Assembly (NCBI GenBank): GCA_902764875.1
Contig: CACWXP010000001.1
Span: 62,001-126,000 of the forward strand
From: an uncultured Eubacteriales bacterium
GTDB taxonomy: Bacteria; Bacillota; Clostridia; Christensenellales; Aristaeellaceae
Direction of reading: 5' to 3'
DNA: 64,000 nt
Position 1 is the stretch's first letter; every line of letters begins with the position of its first letter. Of the stretch, positions 25,054 to 32,817 are shown piece by piece. The notes beneath the pieces were generated by a model, which saw only the letters and a program-made list of their open reading frames with translations, did not search any database and had not been told where the DNA came from. Both the position numbers and the translations under genes were made by a program.

Positions 25054-26108
25054 TTCAGGATATCGGAAGATATACGGTACGTGTTCGGGGAAGATACACC
25101 ATGGACGGCGGGATGCTGTGGATGGCATCCTCCCTGAGCGAAATCGGTTTTCGGGTGTCCGAAGCTAAAATCCTGCAGGTCATGCTTCAGGCGGACGATA
25201 CGGTTTCGGATCCGGAACGGATGCATCTGACGCCCCGGTATGCCGTGATGGTGGACGGGGACCTTGTCATAGACAGGCGTATGCGGGAAAAGGAAGAGAC
25301 CGTCACCGTTTTCGAATCCTCTGCGCCCTGGGGTGCGGAGATCCGGCTCCGCAAATTGAGCGAGTGCAGCCAGAGTATTCTGGCCGTCTGCGAGATCCGG
25401 ACAGACGGGATCATTGTTCCGCTGGAGGAGACGGGAACCCGCATTGAGTTCATCGGCGATTCCATTACCTGCGGCTATGGCGTGGAAGGAAAGAGCGAGC
25501 TGGAGAGCTTTACGACCGCCACGGAGAATGCAGGGAAATCCTATGCCGGGCTGGTGACGGACTGGATGGGACTGGACGCCATGCTGACCTGCTTCAGCGG
25601 ATACGGAATCATTTCGGGATATACGGGCGATCCGGAGAAAAGAAATACAAGCGAGTTACTCCCGCACTACTATGATCGGGTCGGCCGGAACGATTTTACG
25701 CTGCCCTCCGGCAAAAAACTCCAGGAGATCCCCTGGCATTTCAGCAGCTGGCAGCCTGAAAAAATTCTGGTGCATCTCGGCACCAACGATCTGAGCTGGT
25801 ACGACGGGCGAGAGCACCGGCGGGAAATGTTCCGGAAGCAGTATAAGGAGTTTCTGACGGTTATCCGGAAATACAACCCGGGCGCCATGATTCTCTGCGT
25901 GCTTGGCATTATGGGCACCGGACTGAACGAAGCGATGGTGAAGGCCGTGAATGAATACCGCACGGAAAACGGGGATACGCGGATTCACGCCATGACGCTT
26001 CAGGAGCAGGACGCAGCCCGGTACGGATACGGGGCCAACTTCCATCCGAATGAAAAGACGCAGCAGCGACTGGCTGAGAAAATCCAGGCATTCATTCAGA
26101 ATACATAA
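25050..26108 (+). CDS. SGNH/GDSL esterase, carbohydrate esterase family 2-like
   Basis: 352 residues. An N-terminal beta-sandwich (~1-125) precedes an SGNH hydrolase domain. Catalytic blocks: F-I-G-D-S138-I-T-C-G-Y-G, H-L-G-T-N-D-L-S-W, and F-H332-P-N. CE2 enzymes of this architecture deacetylate xylan or other sugars. No signal peptide is visible, so it may act on imported acetylated oligosaccharides, which fits the sugar importers downstream. ATGA overlap with the HAD gene. Confidence 0.85.
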   Translation: MIQDIGRYTVRVRGRYTMDGGMLWMASSLSEIGFRVSEAKILQVMLQADDTVSDPERMHLTPRYAVMVDGDLVIDRRMREKEETVTVFESSAPWGAEIRLRKLSECSQSILAVCEIRTDGIIVPLEETGTRIEFIGDSITCGYGVEGKSELESFTTATENAGKSYAGLVTDWMGLDAMLTCFSGYGIISGYTGDPEKRNTSELLPHYYDRVGRNDFTLPSGKKLQEIPWHFSSWQPEKILVHLGTNDLSWYDGREHRREMFRKQYKEFLTVIRKYNPGAMILCVLGIMGTGLNEAMVKAVNEYRTENGDTRIHAMTLQEQDAARYGYGANFHPNEKTQQRLAEKIQAFIQNT

Positions 26109-26124
26109 GCCATGCGACAGTGTC

Positions 26125-26153
26125 TTGACAAAACGCAGAAGATTGCTTAGAAT
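26125..26153 (+). promoter_or_regulatory. Promoter of the cyclic-nucleotide-binding gene
   Basis: TTGACA (26125-26130), a 17-bp spacer and TAGAAT (26148-26153), 64 bases before the start codon. Confidence 0.8.
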
Positions 26154-26216
26154 CAAGAAAAATGGGTTGCTTATACGGTCGGATTTCAAATATTTCACGG
26201 AAAGGAAAAGGGTAGC

Positions 26217-27110
26217 ATGAAAAAGGTTGTTTTCAACAAAGGGGAAGTCGTTTTCCACGAGGGAGACATGGGAACCTGTTTCTACCAGATCGAAGCGGGC
26301 GAAGCAGGTGTATACGTCAGCTACGGCAATGCTGATCAGCGCAAACTGACGGAGATGAAACCCGGGCAGTTTTTCGGCGAGATGGCCGTGATTGAAGCAT
26401 GGCCCCGCAGCACTACCATCGTTGCTGAAAGCGATCTCCACGTGATTGAGATCGGAGAAAGTGAACTGAACGCCTATTTCATGGAACAGCCCGACAAGAT
26501 TCTGGCACTGATGAAGCAGCTGGGCAGCCGGATCCGCGAACTGACGGAAGAATACGATCAGGTGAAGTCCTTTATTGAAGAGGAAAAACTTCCCGAAGGC
26601 GAAAAGAAGGAAGGCTTCCTGGGAAAACTTCGGAAGTACCTGGAACTCAACGCCATGAGCAACAAGAATACCGGCGCCACCCAGGAAGATATCCTGATGA
26701 TGAAGGACTACGGCAAACTGGAAAAAGGCGATACGGATGTGCTTGAATTCAAGCGCGGCGATATCATTTTCCGTGAAGGTGACGCCGGGAATTATATGTA
26801 TGCGGTTTACGGCGGTTCTGTCGGAATTTATACCAACTACGGAACGGCTCAGGAGAACAAGCTGACCCAGCTTTATTCGGATGCCTTCTTCGGCGAGATG
26901 GGCCTCATCGGGGAAGAAAAACGCAGCGCGACCGCCGTGGTTGAAGAGGACGGAACCATTCTTGAATGCATCCGCGCAGAAGATATGGAAACCCTGTTCA
27001 AGGACAATCCCGCGAAGATTGACATGATTCTCTGCCATCTGTCCCACCGGCTGCGGAGGCTCACACTCGATTATGTGACAGCTTGCCGTGAAGCGGTCGA
27101 GAAAGCCTGA
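26217..27110 (+). CDS. Protein of two tandem cyclic-nucleotide-binding domains, no effector domain
   Basis: 297 residues. Two CNB domains (~3-110 and ~172-290) are joined by a charged helical linker. Each keeps the phosphate-binding cassette: F-F-G-E55-M-A-V with P-R64-S, and F-F-G-E227-M-G-L with K-R236-S. The Glu and Arg that grip the cyclic phosphate are therefore present twice. There is no DNA-binding, kinase, or membrane domain, so the output must come from a partner. The next gene is a class III cyclase, which suggests a local signal-receptor pair. GAAAGG precedes the ATG. Confidence 0.9.
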   Translation: MKKVVFNKGEVVFHEGDMGTCFYQIEAGEAGVYVSYGNADQRKLTEMKPGQFFGEMAVIEAWPRSTTIVAESDLHVIEIGESELNAYFMEQPDKILALMKQLGSRIRELTEEYDQVKSFIEEEKLPEGEKKEGFLGKLRKYLELNAMSNKNTGATQEDILMMKDYGKLEKGDTDVLEFKRGDIIFREGDAGNYMYAVYGGSVGIYTNYGTAQENKLTQLYSDAFFGEMGLIGEEKRSATAVVEEDGTILECIRAEDMETLFKDNPAKIDMILCHLSHRLRRLTLDYVTACREAVEKA

Positions 27111-27127
27111 CCGGAACGATGCTCACA

Positions 27128-27165
27128 GGTCCGGGACCGGAAAGAAACCGATCCCTGGCCTTTTT
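27128..27165 (+). terminator. Imperfect terminator/attenuator between CNB and cyclase genes
   Basis: Two 13-nt arms (27128-27140 and 27148-27160) pair at about 11 positions counting one G-T, with a 7-nt loop and TTTTT after it. The cyclase ATG lies only 28 bases beyond, and no promoter is visible between. Cyclase expression would then depend on read-through. Confidence 0.6.
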
Positions 27166-27193
27166 CTTTACCTGCAAGAAAGAGGGAAACAGG

Positions 27194-29314
27194 ATGAATA
27201 TTTACATTGATACCTGCGTGCTGCCCCGGGCACAGCTCCAGGAAGGCAGGATTTATCGGGAGAAATTCGGTAAAGATCTGGGATTCGAACTTCTGATGAT
27301 GTTTGATCTTCCGGAATTTGAAGAGAACCTGAAGCAAAACCTGGATCTGTTTGCTGAGGGACCGTTGCTTTTCCATGAGCCGGTATGGGGCGTGGAACAT
27401 TCCGAACCCAAAGGGAGCAAGGCATGGGAAGAAGGCATGTATCATCTGCGGCTGACGAAAGAGTTTTCGGACATCCTGCATCCGGAAGCCATGGTCTATC
27501 ATCTGAACAACGGGGTGATTCTTCCGGAGGAAAAGGAGCGGAGAATCCAGACGGCCCTGGAAAACTATGAGGCAATGCGGGAAATGTTCCCGGACGTTCA
27601 ACTCCTTGTGGAAAACACCGGCACAAAAGCCGACGGAACCATGCTGCTGAACCAGGCGGAATTTACCGACCTTTGCAGGTACAGGAAACTGCCGGTACTG
27701 ATTGACGTCGGTCACGCCACGGCCAACGGATGGGACATTCTGAAGCTGATTCGTGACCTGCACGGACAGATCGGCGGTTTCCATCTTCATAACAACGACG
27801 GCCTGCACGACCTTCACAACAGGCTGACAGACGGGGTGCTGGATATCCGGGAACTGGTTTCCTGCATGGATCTGCTGGTTCCGGACGCTCCGCGGATTAT
27901 CGAGTACAGCCGGCCGGCTTACCACGGGGAACCGCTGATCAGTGACATTGAAACCCTTCGGGGAATGTCCGGCATTCAAACGGCGGGAAAAGCGGGGGAA
28001 GAACAACAGGAAGACGATACGGCAGAACTGTCATCCGACCAGATTAAGTATGTGCTGAAAAACATGAAAGAAGCCGTCTGTCTGACCGGCATGGACGGCA
28101 CAGTGGTTTATGCGAACCGGGCAGCCGAGAAGCTGTTCGGGATCGATGAGCATGACCATAAACGGATCTGGGACGCGATTCCCTTCCGGAAAGAAAATGA
28201 CGCGCTGATCCAGCTGTTCATCGACGGCGTCTCTGAGAAAAAAGGTTCTCTGCGATCCATGGTCGATTATGTGAACAACGACGGGGACCTTTTCCACCTC
28301 TATGTGAACCTGACCTGCGAAGCAGATGACTCCGGGCTGATTCTGATCGTGATCAACGATCTGACCCACCTGATCAACGCTCATTCCGCTTTTGCGCGCT
28401 ATACATCTCCGGAGATCGCGAATTATGTTCTGACGGCACCGGAGGGAGGAAAACAGGGTGGGCAGGAACGCGAAGTGAGCATTCTGATGAGTGACCTCCG
28501 CGGATTTACGGCCATGAGCACCCATCTGTCCTCCACAGACCTGATTACGTTGCTGAATCACTATTTTGAAAGTATGTCCGCGGTGATCCGGCGCTATGAG
28601 GGAACGGTGATCGAATTCCTGGGGGACGGGATTTTCGTGGTTTTCGGCGCGCCGTCGGATCTGCCGAATCATGCGGCCCATGCGGTAGCCTGCGCAATTG
28701 AGATGCAGAACGCCATGACCGAAGTGAATGCCTGGAACCGGGAACAGGGCTACCCGGAACTGGCCATGGGCATCGGGGTTCATTCGGGTACGTGCGTTGT
28801 CGGCAATATCGGCTCGGGGAACAAAATGAAATACGGCTGCATGGGTGAGACGGTGAATCTTGCCGGGCGGCTGGAAGGCTTCTCCATCGGGGGACAGGTT
28901 CTTATTTCCGAAGATACACGGAAGATGATCCCGATGCCCCTGTCCATCATCGGTGAGAAAAGTTTCATGCCCAAAGGCGGGCGCAAAGAAATGAAATTCC
29001 ACAACACTACCGGCATCGGCAACAAACACATACAAAAAGCCGCCGAAGAAGCGATTGAATGGAAACCGCTTTCGGCAGCGATAGAAACCGTTTTCTTCCT
29101 GCTGGACGGAAAAACCGTCAGAAGAAAAAAGTATACGGGAAAGATTCCCAACATTTCTGCAGACCGTAAATTCGGCCTGCTTGAAACCGAAACCATGCTG
29201 AGCCCGCTGCAGGATCTGATGATCCGAACCGGGGACCGGGAAGTTTATGCCAAAGTGCTGGAACCTGAAGGAACCGGATACCGGATCGGATTTACACAGG
29301 GCAGTCTGACCTGA
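27194..29314 (+). CDS. TIM barrel-PAS-class III nucleotide cyclase
   Basis: 706 residues from the ATG at 27194 (AGAGGGAAACAGG upstream); an ATG at 27119 would read through the terminator. Residues ~1-255 resemble a sugar-phosphate isomerase/AP-endonuclease-2 TIM barrel (L-V-E-N-T-G, I-D-V-G-H, F-H-L-H-N-N-D-G metal-type motifs). Residues ~280-395 are a PAS domain (M-D-G-T-V-V-Y-A-N-R-A-A-E). Residues ~420-600 are a class III cyclase: metal Asp in S-D434-L-R-G-F-T and G-D478, and the N555/R559 pair in V-N-L-A-G-R. A C-terminal ~110 residues is unassigned. Cytoplasmic. The residue usually specifying adenine is not standard (see findings), so cAMP versus cGMP is open. Confidence 0.85.
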   Translation: MNIYIDTCVLPRAQLQEGRIYREKFGKDLGFELLMMFDLPEFEENLKQNLDLFAEGPLLFHEPVWGVEHSEPKGSKAWEEGMYHLRLTKEFSDILHPEAMVYHLNNGVILPEEKERRIQTALENYEAMREMFPDVQLLVENTGTKADGTMLLNQAEFTDLCRYRKLPVLIDVGHATANGWDILKLIRDLHGQIGGFHLHNNDGLHDLHNRLTDGVLDIRELVSCMDLLVPDAPRIIEYSRPAYHGEPLISDIETLRGMSGIQTAGKAGEEQQEDDTAELSSDQIKYVLKNMKEAVCLTGMDGTVVYANRAAEKLFGIDEHDHKRIWDAIPFRKENDALIQLFIDGVSEKKGSLRSMVDYVNNDGDLFHLYVNLTCEADDSGLILIVINDLTHLINAHSAFARYTSPEIANYVLTAPEGGKQGGQEREVSILMSDLRGFTAMSTHLSSTDLITLLNHYFESMSAVIRRYEGTVIEFLGDGIFVVFGAPSDLPNHAAHAVACAIEMQNAMTEVNAWNREQGYPELAMGIGVHSGTCVVGNIGSGNKMKYGCMGETVNLAGRLEGFSIGGQVLISEDTRKMIPMPLSIIGEKSFMPKGGRKEMKFHNTTGIGNKHIQKAAEEAIEWKPLSAAIETVFFLLDGKTVRRKKYTGKIPNISADRKFGLLETETMLSPLQDLMIRTGDREVYAKVLEPEGTGYRIGFTQGSLT

Positions 29315-29323
29315 GCAGGCAGC

Positions 29324-29660
29324 TCAGACGATTCCGGTAATTGTCATGAAGTTTCGCCGCCTTCTTCTAATCTGTTTTCCAGGAATGTGACTTCTTCCGG
29401 TCTCGTAGGTATCACTGACAAAGGTGAAGAATCGGTTAGCCTGGGCCCGGGAAATCGGAGTATATCCGATTTCGTCGCATATAATCAGTTGGGCTTTCTT
29501 CAGATTCTTCACCCGGAAACCGGCTGCCCGATCTGTCTCCTGGTTGTCCAGAAGCTTAATCAGGTTCACCATCTTTTCAAAACAGACCGTATAGCCACAG
29601 TTAATGGCTTGCAAGCCAAGTCCGCAGGCGACCATGGTTTTGCCCATTATTTGTGCCGTA
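29324..29660 (-). pseudogene. Decayed IS21-family IstB helper ATPase fragment
   Basis: A 107-codon minus-strand frame holds the IstB core: a G-K-T remnant of Walker A, then I-I-C-D-E-I-G-Y (Walker B) and a R-F-F-T-F-V-S-D-T-Y-E segment. The frame opens inside the P-loop; the GTG part of the loop is in another frame just upstream. The C-terminus drifts into an unrelated arginine-rich tail. About 107 of ~250 residues remain, with no IstA and no terminal repeats seen, so this is a dead transposon remnant. Confidence 0.8.
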
Positions 29661-29918
29661 TTGCGTATTACCTCGTTTCTTATTATCCACCTTGGAAGTG
29701 CACGAAATCAATCGCATGTTTAAGCCACTGTAAGACTATTCCAATTTTATTATGTTTGGTGACATTGGTACATTTTCTTTTTAAATTAGTACAATTTGAT
29801 ACGAACTTGTAAAAATCGGTAGAATAATGGCCATATGTATGCTACAATACAAACAGCATTAAACTCGTTTTTATGCGGTGAATCCGCATAAAATATATTA
29901 AAAAAGGAGTGTGTCTCT
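29661..29918 (+). promoter_or_regulatory. AT-rich leader and promoter of the mgl-like operon
   Basis: No gene is seen here. Best promoter: TTGATA (29796-29801), an 18-bp spacer and TAGAAT (29820-29825). A second -10-like TACAAT with an upstream TG is at 29843-29848. AAAAAGGAGTG just before 29919 is a strong ribosome site. Base composition drops sharply to AT-rich relative to the cyclase gene. Confidence 0.55.
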
Positions 29919-31178
29919 ATGAAGAAGATCCTGTCCCTGGTAGTGGCTGCAGTGATGATCCTCGGTATCGTCGGAATCGCTGCTGCTGATGTCCCCAATG
30001 CGGAAAAACCCGTAATCTGGTACAACCGGCAGCCGTCCAACAGTACGACTGGCGAGCTGGACATGGATGCTCTGAATTTCAACGGAAAGACTTATTATGT
30101 TGGGTTTGATGCCAAACAGGGCGCTGAATTGCAGGGCCAGATGGTTGTTGATTACCTGAAGGCTCATGGTGAAGGCCTTGACCGTAATGGTGACGGTATC
30201 ATCGGTTATGTTCTGTGCATCGGCGATATTGGCCATAATGACTCTATTGCCCGTACCCGTGGCGCCCGTAAGGCTCTTGGCACTGCTGTTCCGGATGCCG
30301 GACAGGGCAAGACCGAAATTGCGACTATTGACGATGTCGATTCCGCTCCGATTGGTACCAACCTTGACGGCTCTGCTACAGATGTCAAGGACGGCGAAAT
30401 TGAAATTGACGGAAAAACCTATATCGTTCGTGAACTGGCTTCACAGGAAATGAAGAGCTCTGTTGGCGCGACCTGGGATGCTCCCACTGCTGGCAACGCG
30501 ATAAATACCTGGAGTGGCACCTTCGGCGACCAGATTGACGTGGTTGTTTCCAACAACGACGGCATGGGCATGGCTGTGTTCACCGCGTGGTCCAAGGATA
30601 ACAAGGTTCCCACATTCGGATATGATGCCAACAGCGACGCTGTTGCTGCCATTGCTGACGGCTACTGCGGCACCATTTCCCAGAATGCGGATGTTCAGGC
30701 TTATCTGACTCTGCGCACCATGCGTAACGCTTTGGATGATGCTGACATTATGGTTGGTATCAGCACTCCTGATGCTGCAGGCAATGTGTTGTCTGATGAC
30801 CTGTACTACTATGATGAAGCGAACCGTTGCTTCTATGCTCTGAACGGTGCAGTGACAGCTGATAACTATGAAGCTTTCCTTGATGCTACTGCTCCCAATC
30901 CGCTGTTTAACAATCAGCTGACCGAAGAGCAGGCTCCTTCAAAGAAGGTATGGCTGAGCGTCTACAATGCTTCCGACAACTTCCTGAATGCAACTTATGT
31001 TCCCCAGTTGCAGAATTATGACAAGATTCTGAACCTGGATGTTGAATACGTCAAAGGTGACGGACAGACTGAGGCGAACCTGACCGATCGTCTGGGCAAT
31101 CCCGGTGAGTATGATGGCTTTGCGATCAACATGGTGAAGACGGATAATGCCGCTTCCTACATGATTTTGCTCCAGTGA
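29919..31178 (+). CDS. Circularly permuted galactose/glucose-binding protein (MglB-type)
   Basis: 419 residues: a type I signal peptide (cleavage near A-A-A/D24) and a periplasmic-binding-protein fold in permuted order. Residues 24-340 match canonical MglB from its fourth strand (P-V-I-W-Y-N-R-Q-P) to its end. Residues 342-419 match the canonical N-terminus (V-W-L-S-V-Y-N-A-S-D-N-F and the F-A-I-N-M-V strand). MglB ligand residues can all be placed: D353, F355, N404, H106, D108, R112, W186, N213, D236, N256. The calcium-loop-like D88-R-N-G-D-G is also kept. It should bind glucose/galactose for the MglA/MglC genes downstream. There is no lipobox cysteine. Confidence 0.8.
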   Translation: MKKILSLVVAAVMILGIVGIAAADVPNAEKPVIWYNRQPSNSTTGELDMDALNFNGKTYYVGFDAKQGAELQGQMVVDYLKAHGEGLDRNGDGIIGYVLCIGDIGHNDSIARTRGARKALGTAVPDAGQGKTEIATIDDVDSAPIGTNLDGSATDVKDGEIEIDGKTYIVRELASQEMKSSVGATWDAPTAGNAINTWSGTFGDQIDVVVSNNDGMGMAVFTAWSKDNKVPTFGYDANSDAVAAIADGYCGTISQNADVQAYLTLRTMRNALDDADIMVGISTPDAAGNVLSDDLYYYDEANRCFYALNGAVTADNYEAFLDATAPNPLFNNQLTEEQAPSKKVWLSVYNASDNFLNATYVPQLQNYDKILNLDVEYVKGDGQTEANLTDRLGNPGEYDGFAINMVKTDNAASYMILLQ

Positions 31179-31211
31179 TAATATTTCCAATCCAACTCTG
31201 AGTAAGAGTGT

Positions 31212-31243
31212 GGGTCATCAGGTGATTCTCTGCCTGATGACCC
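31212..31243 (+). promoter_or_regulatory. Intercistronic hairpin between binding-protein and ATPase genes
   Basis: An 11-bp perfect stem GGGTCATCAGG/CCTGATGACCC (31212-31222 with 31233-31243), 10-nt loop, no T-run after it. More likely a 3'-stabilising or processing structure than a full terminator, allowing excess binding protein over transporter. Confidence 0.7.
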
Positions 31244-31293
31244 ATTCTCTGTTTCCCGTGGGGGATTAGCGGATAAAAGCGGGGTAAACTAAT

Positions 31294-32802
31294 ATGGCCG
31301 AACAGAATTCAAACCTAATTCTATCCATCAACGGCTTATGCAAATCATTTGGGCGTAACCGGGTACTGGATCATATCAATCTTGACGTGAAAAAAGGCAG
31401 TATCATGGGATTGATGGGCGAAAACGGTGCCGGAAAATCTACCATGATGAAATGCCTATTTGGTACTTATCAAAAGGATGAGGGCACCATTTTTTTAGAC
31501 GGGAAAGAAGTTAACTTTTCCGGCCCAAAGGATGCACTGGAAAGCGGTGTTGCTATGGTGCATCAGGAGTTGAATCAGTGCCTGGAAAGAAATGTTACGG
31601 ACAATCTTTATCTTGGCCGCTATCCGCGTACTTCCATGGGGGTTGTGGACGAAAGACGCATGAAGAATGAAGCTGCTGATTTGTTTAGGCGGCTGAACAT
31701 GACCGTTAACCTTTCCGCTCCAATGAAAACCATGTCTGTTTCTGCACGCCAGATGGTTGAAATAGCAAAAGCGATTTCCTACAACGCAAAACTGATCGTT
31801 CTTGACGAACCGACTTCTTCCCTGACAATAAGGGAAGTTACCAAACTGTTTGAAATGATGCGCAATCTGAAAGAGCAGGGTATATCCCTGGTCTATATCT
31901 CGCATAAAATGGACGAGATTTTTGAGATTTGCGATGAGGTTTCCGTGATGAGAGATGGAAAAATGGTTATGACTAAGGAAACCAAGGAAACCAACATGAA
32001 CGAGTTGATTGCAGCTATGGTTGGCCGGACGCTGGACAATCGTTTTCCGCCAGTTGACAACAATCCGGGAGAAGTTGTTTTGTCCGTTGAACACCTCTCT
32101 ACAAAGTTTGAACCGAATCTGAAAGATATTACTTTCGATGTTCGCGAGGGAGAAATCTTCGGTCTGTACGGACTTGTTGGTGCCGGCCGGACGGAATTGC
32201 TTGAGACCATGTTTGGCGTGCGTACCAGAGCGGCAGGCCGGGTGTATTATAAAGGCCGGTTGATAAACTTCACAAATTCCCGGGATGCTATGGATCACGG
32301 GTTTGCGATGATTACAGAGGAACGGAAAGCCACGGGATTGTTTCTTGAAGGTGATCTGACCTTCAACACGACGATTACCAATCTTTCACACTATATGACC
32401 GGTATTGCACTGTCAAAAGAGAAAATGGTTAAAGCTACTGCCAATGAAATTAATGTGATGCACACGAAATGTATGGGACCATCGGATGCTATTACCGCAC
32501 TCTCCGGTGGTAATCAGCAGAAAGTAATCTTTGGCAAGTGGCTGGAAAGGGCTCCTGAAGTTTTTATGATGGATGAACCCACCAGAGGAATTGACGTTGG
32601 AGCCAAATATGAAATATATGAACTGATTATCAAAATGGCCAAGATGGGGAAGACGATCATTGTCGTTTCCTCCGAGATGCCTGAGATACTAGGTATCACG
32701 AATCGGATCGGCGTTATGTCAAATGGACGCTTGGCTGGTATCGTCAACACTAAAGAAACCGACCAGGAAGAACTTCTGAGACTAAGCGCAAAATATCTGT
32801 AA
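31294..32802 (+). CDS. mglA: Sugar ABC transporter ATPase, two ABC cassettes (MglA-type)
   Basis: 502 residues with two fused ABC domains. Cassette 1: Walker [10 protein letters not shown], Walker B L-I-V-L-D-E-P-T-S-S. Cassette 2 has a degenerate Walker A region (G-L-V-G-A-G-R-T-E) but an intact L-S-G-G-N-Q-Q-K-V signature and [10 protein letters not shown]. This is normal for the MglA/RbsA family. It energises import of the sugar bound by the upstream protein. Codon use is more AT-rich than the flanking genes. Confidence 0.92.
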   Translation: MAEQNSNLILSINGLCKSFGRNRVLDHINLDVKKGSIMGLMGENGAGKSTMMKCLFGTYQKDEGTIFLDGKEVNFSGPKDALESGVAMVHQELNQCLERNVTDNLYLGRYPRTSMGVVDERRMKNEAADLFRRLNMTVNLSAPMKTMSVSARQMVEIAKAISYNAKLIVLDEPTSSLTIREVTKLFEMMRNLKEQGISLVYISHKMDEIFEICDEVSVMRDGKMVMTKETKETNMNELIAAMVGRTLDNRFPPVDNNPGEVVLSVEHLSTKFEPNLKDITFDVREGEIFGLYGLVGAGRTELLETMFGVRTRAAGRVYYKGRLINFTNSRDAMDHGFAMITEERKATGLFLEGDLTFNTTITNLSHYMTGIALSKEKMVKATANEINVMHTKCMGPSDAITALSGGNQQKVIFGKWLERAPEVFMMDEPTRGIDVGAKYEIYELIIKMAKMGKTIIVVSSEMPEILGITNRIGVMSNGRLAGIVNTKETDQEELLRLSAKYL

Positions 32803-32817
32803 CAGGAGGAAAACGAC

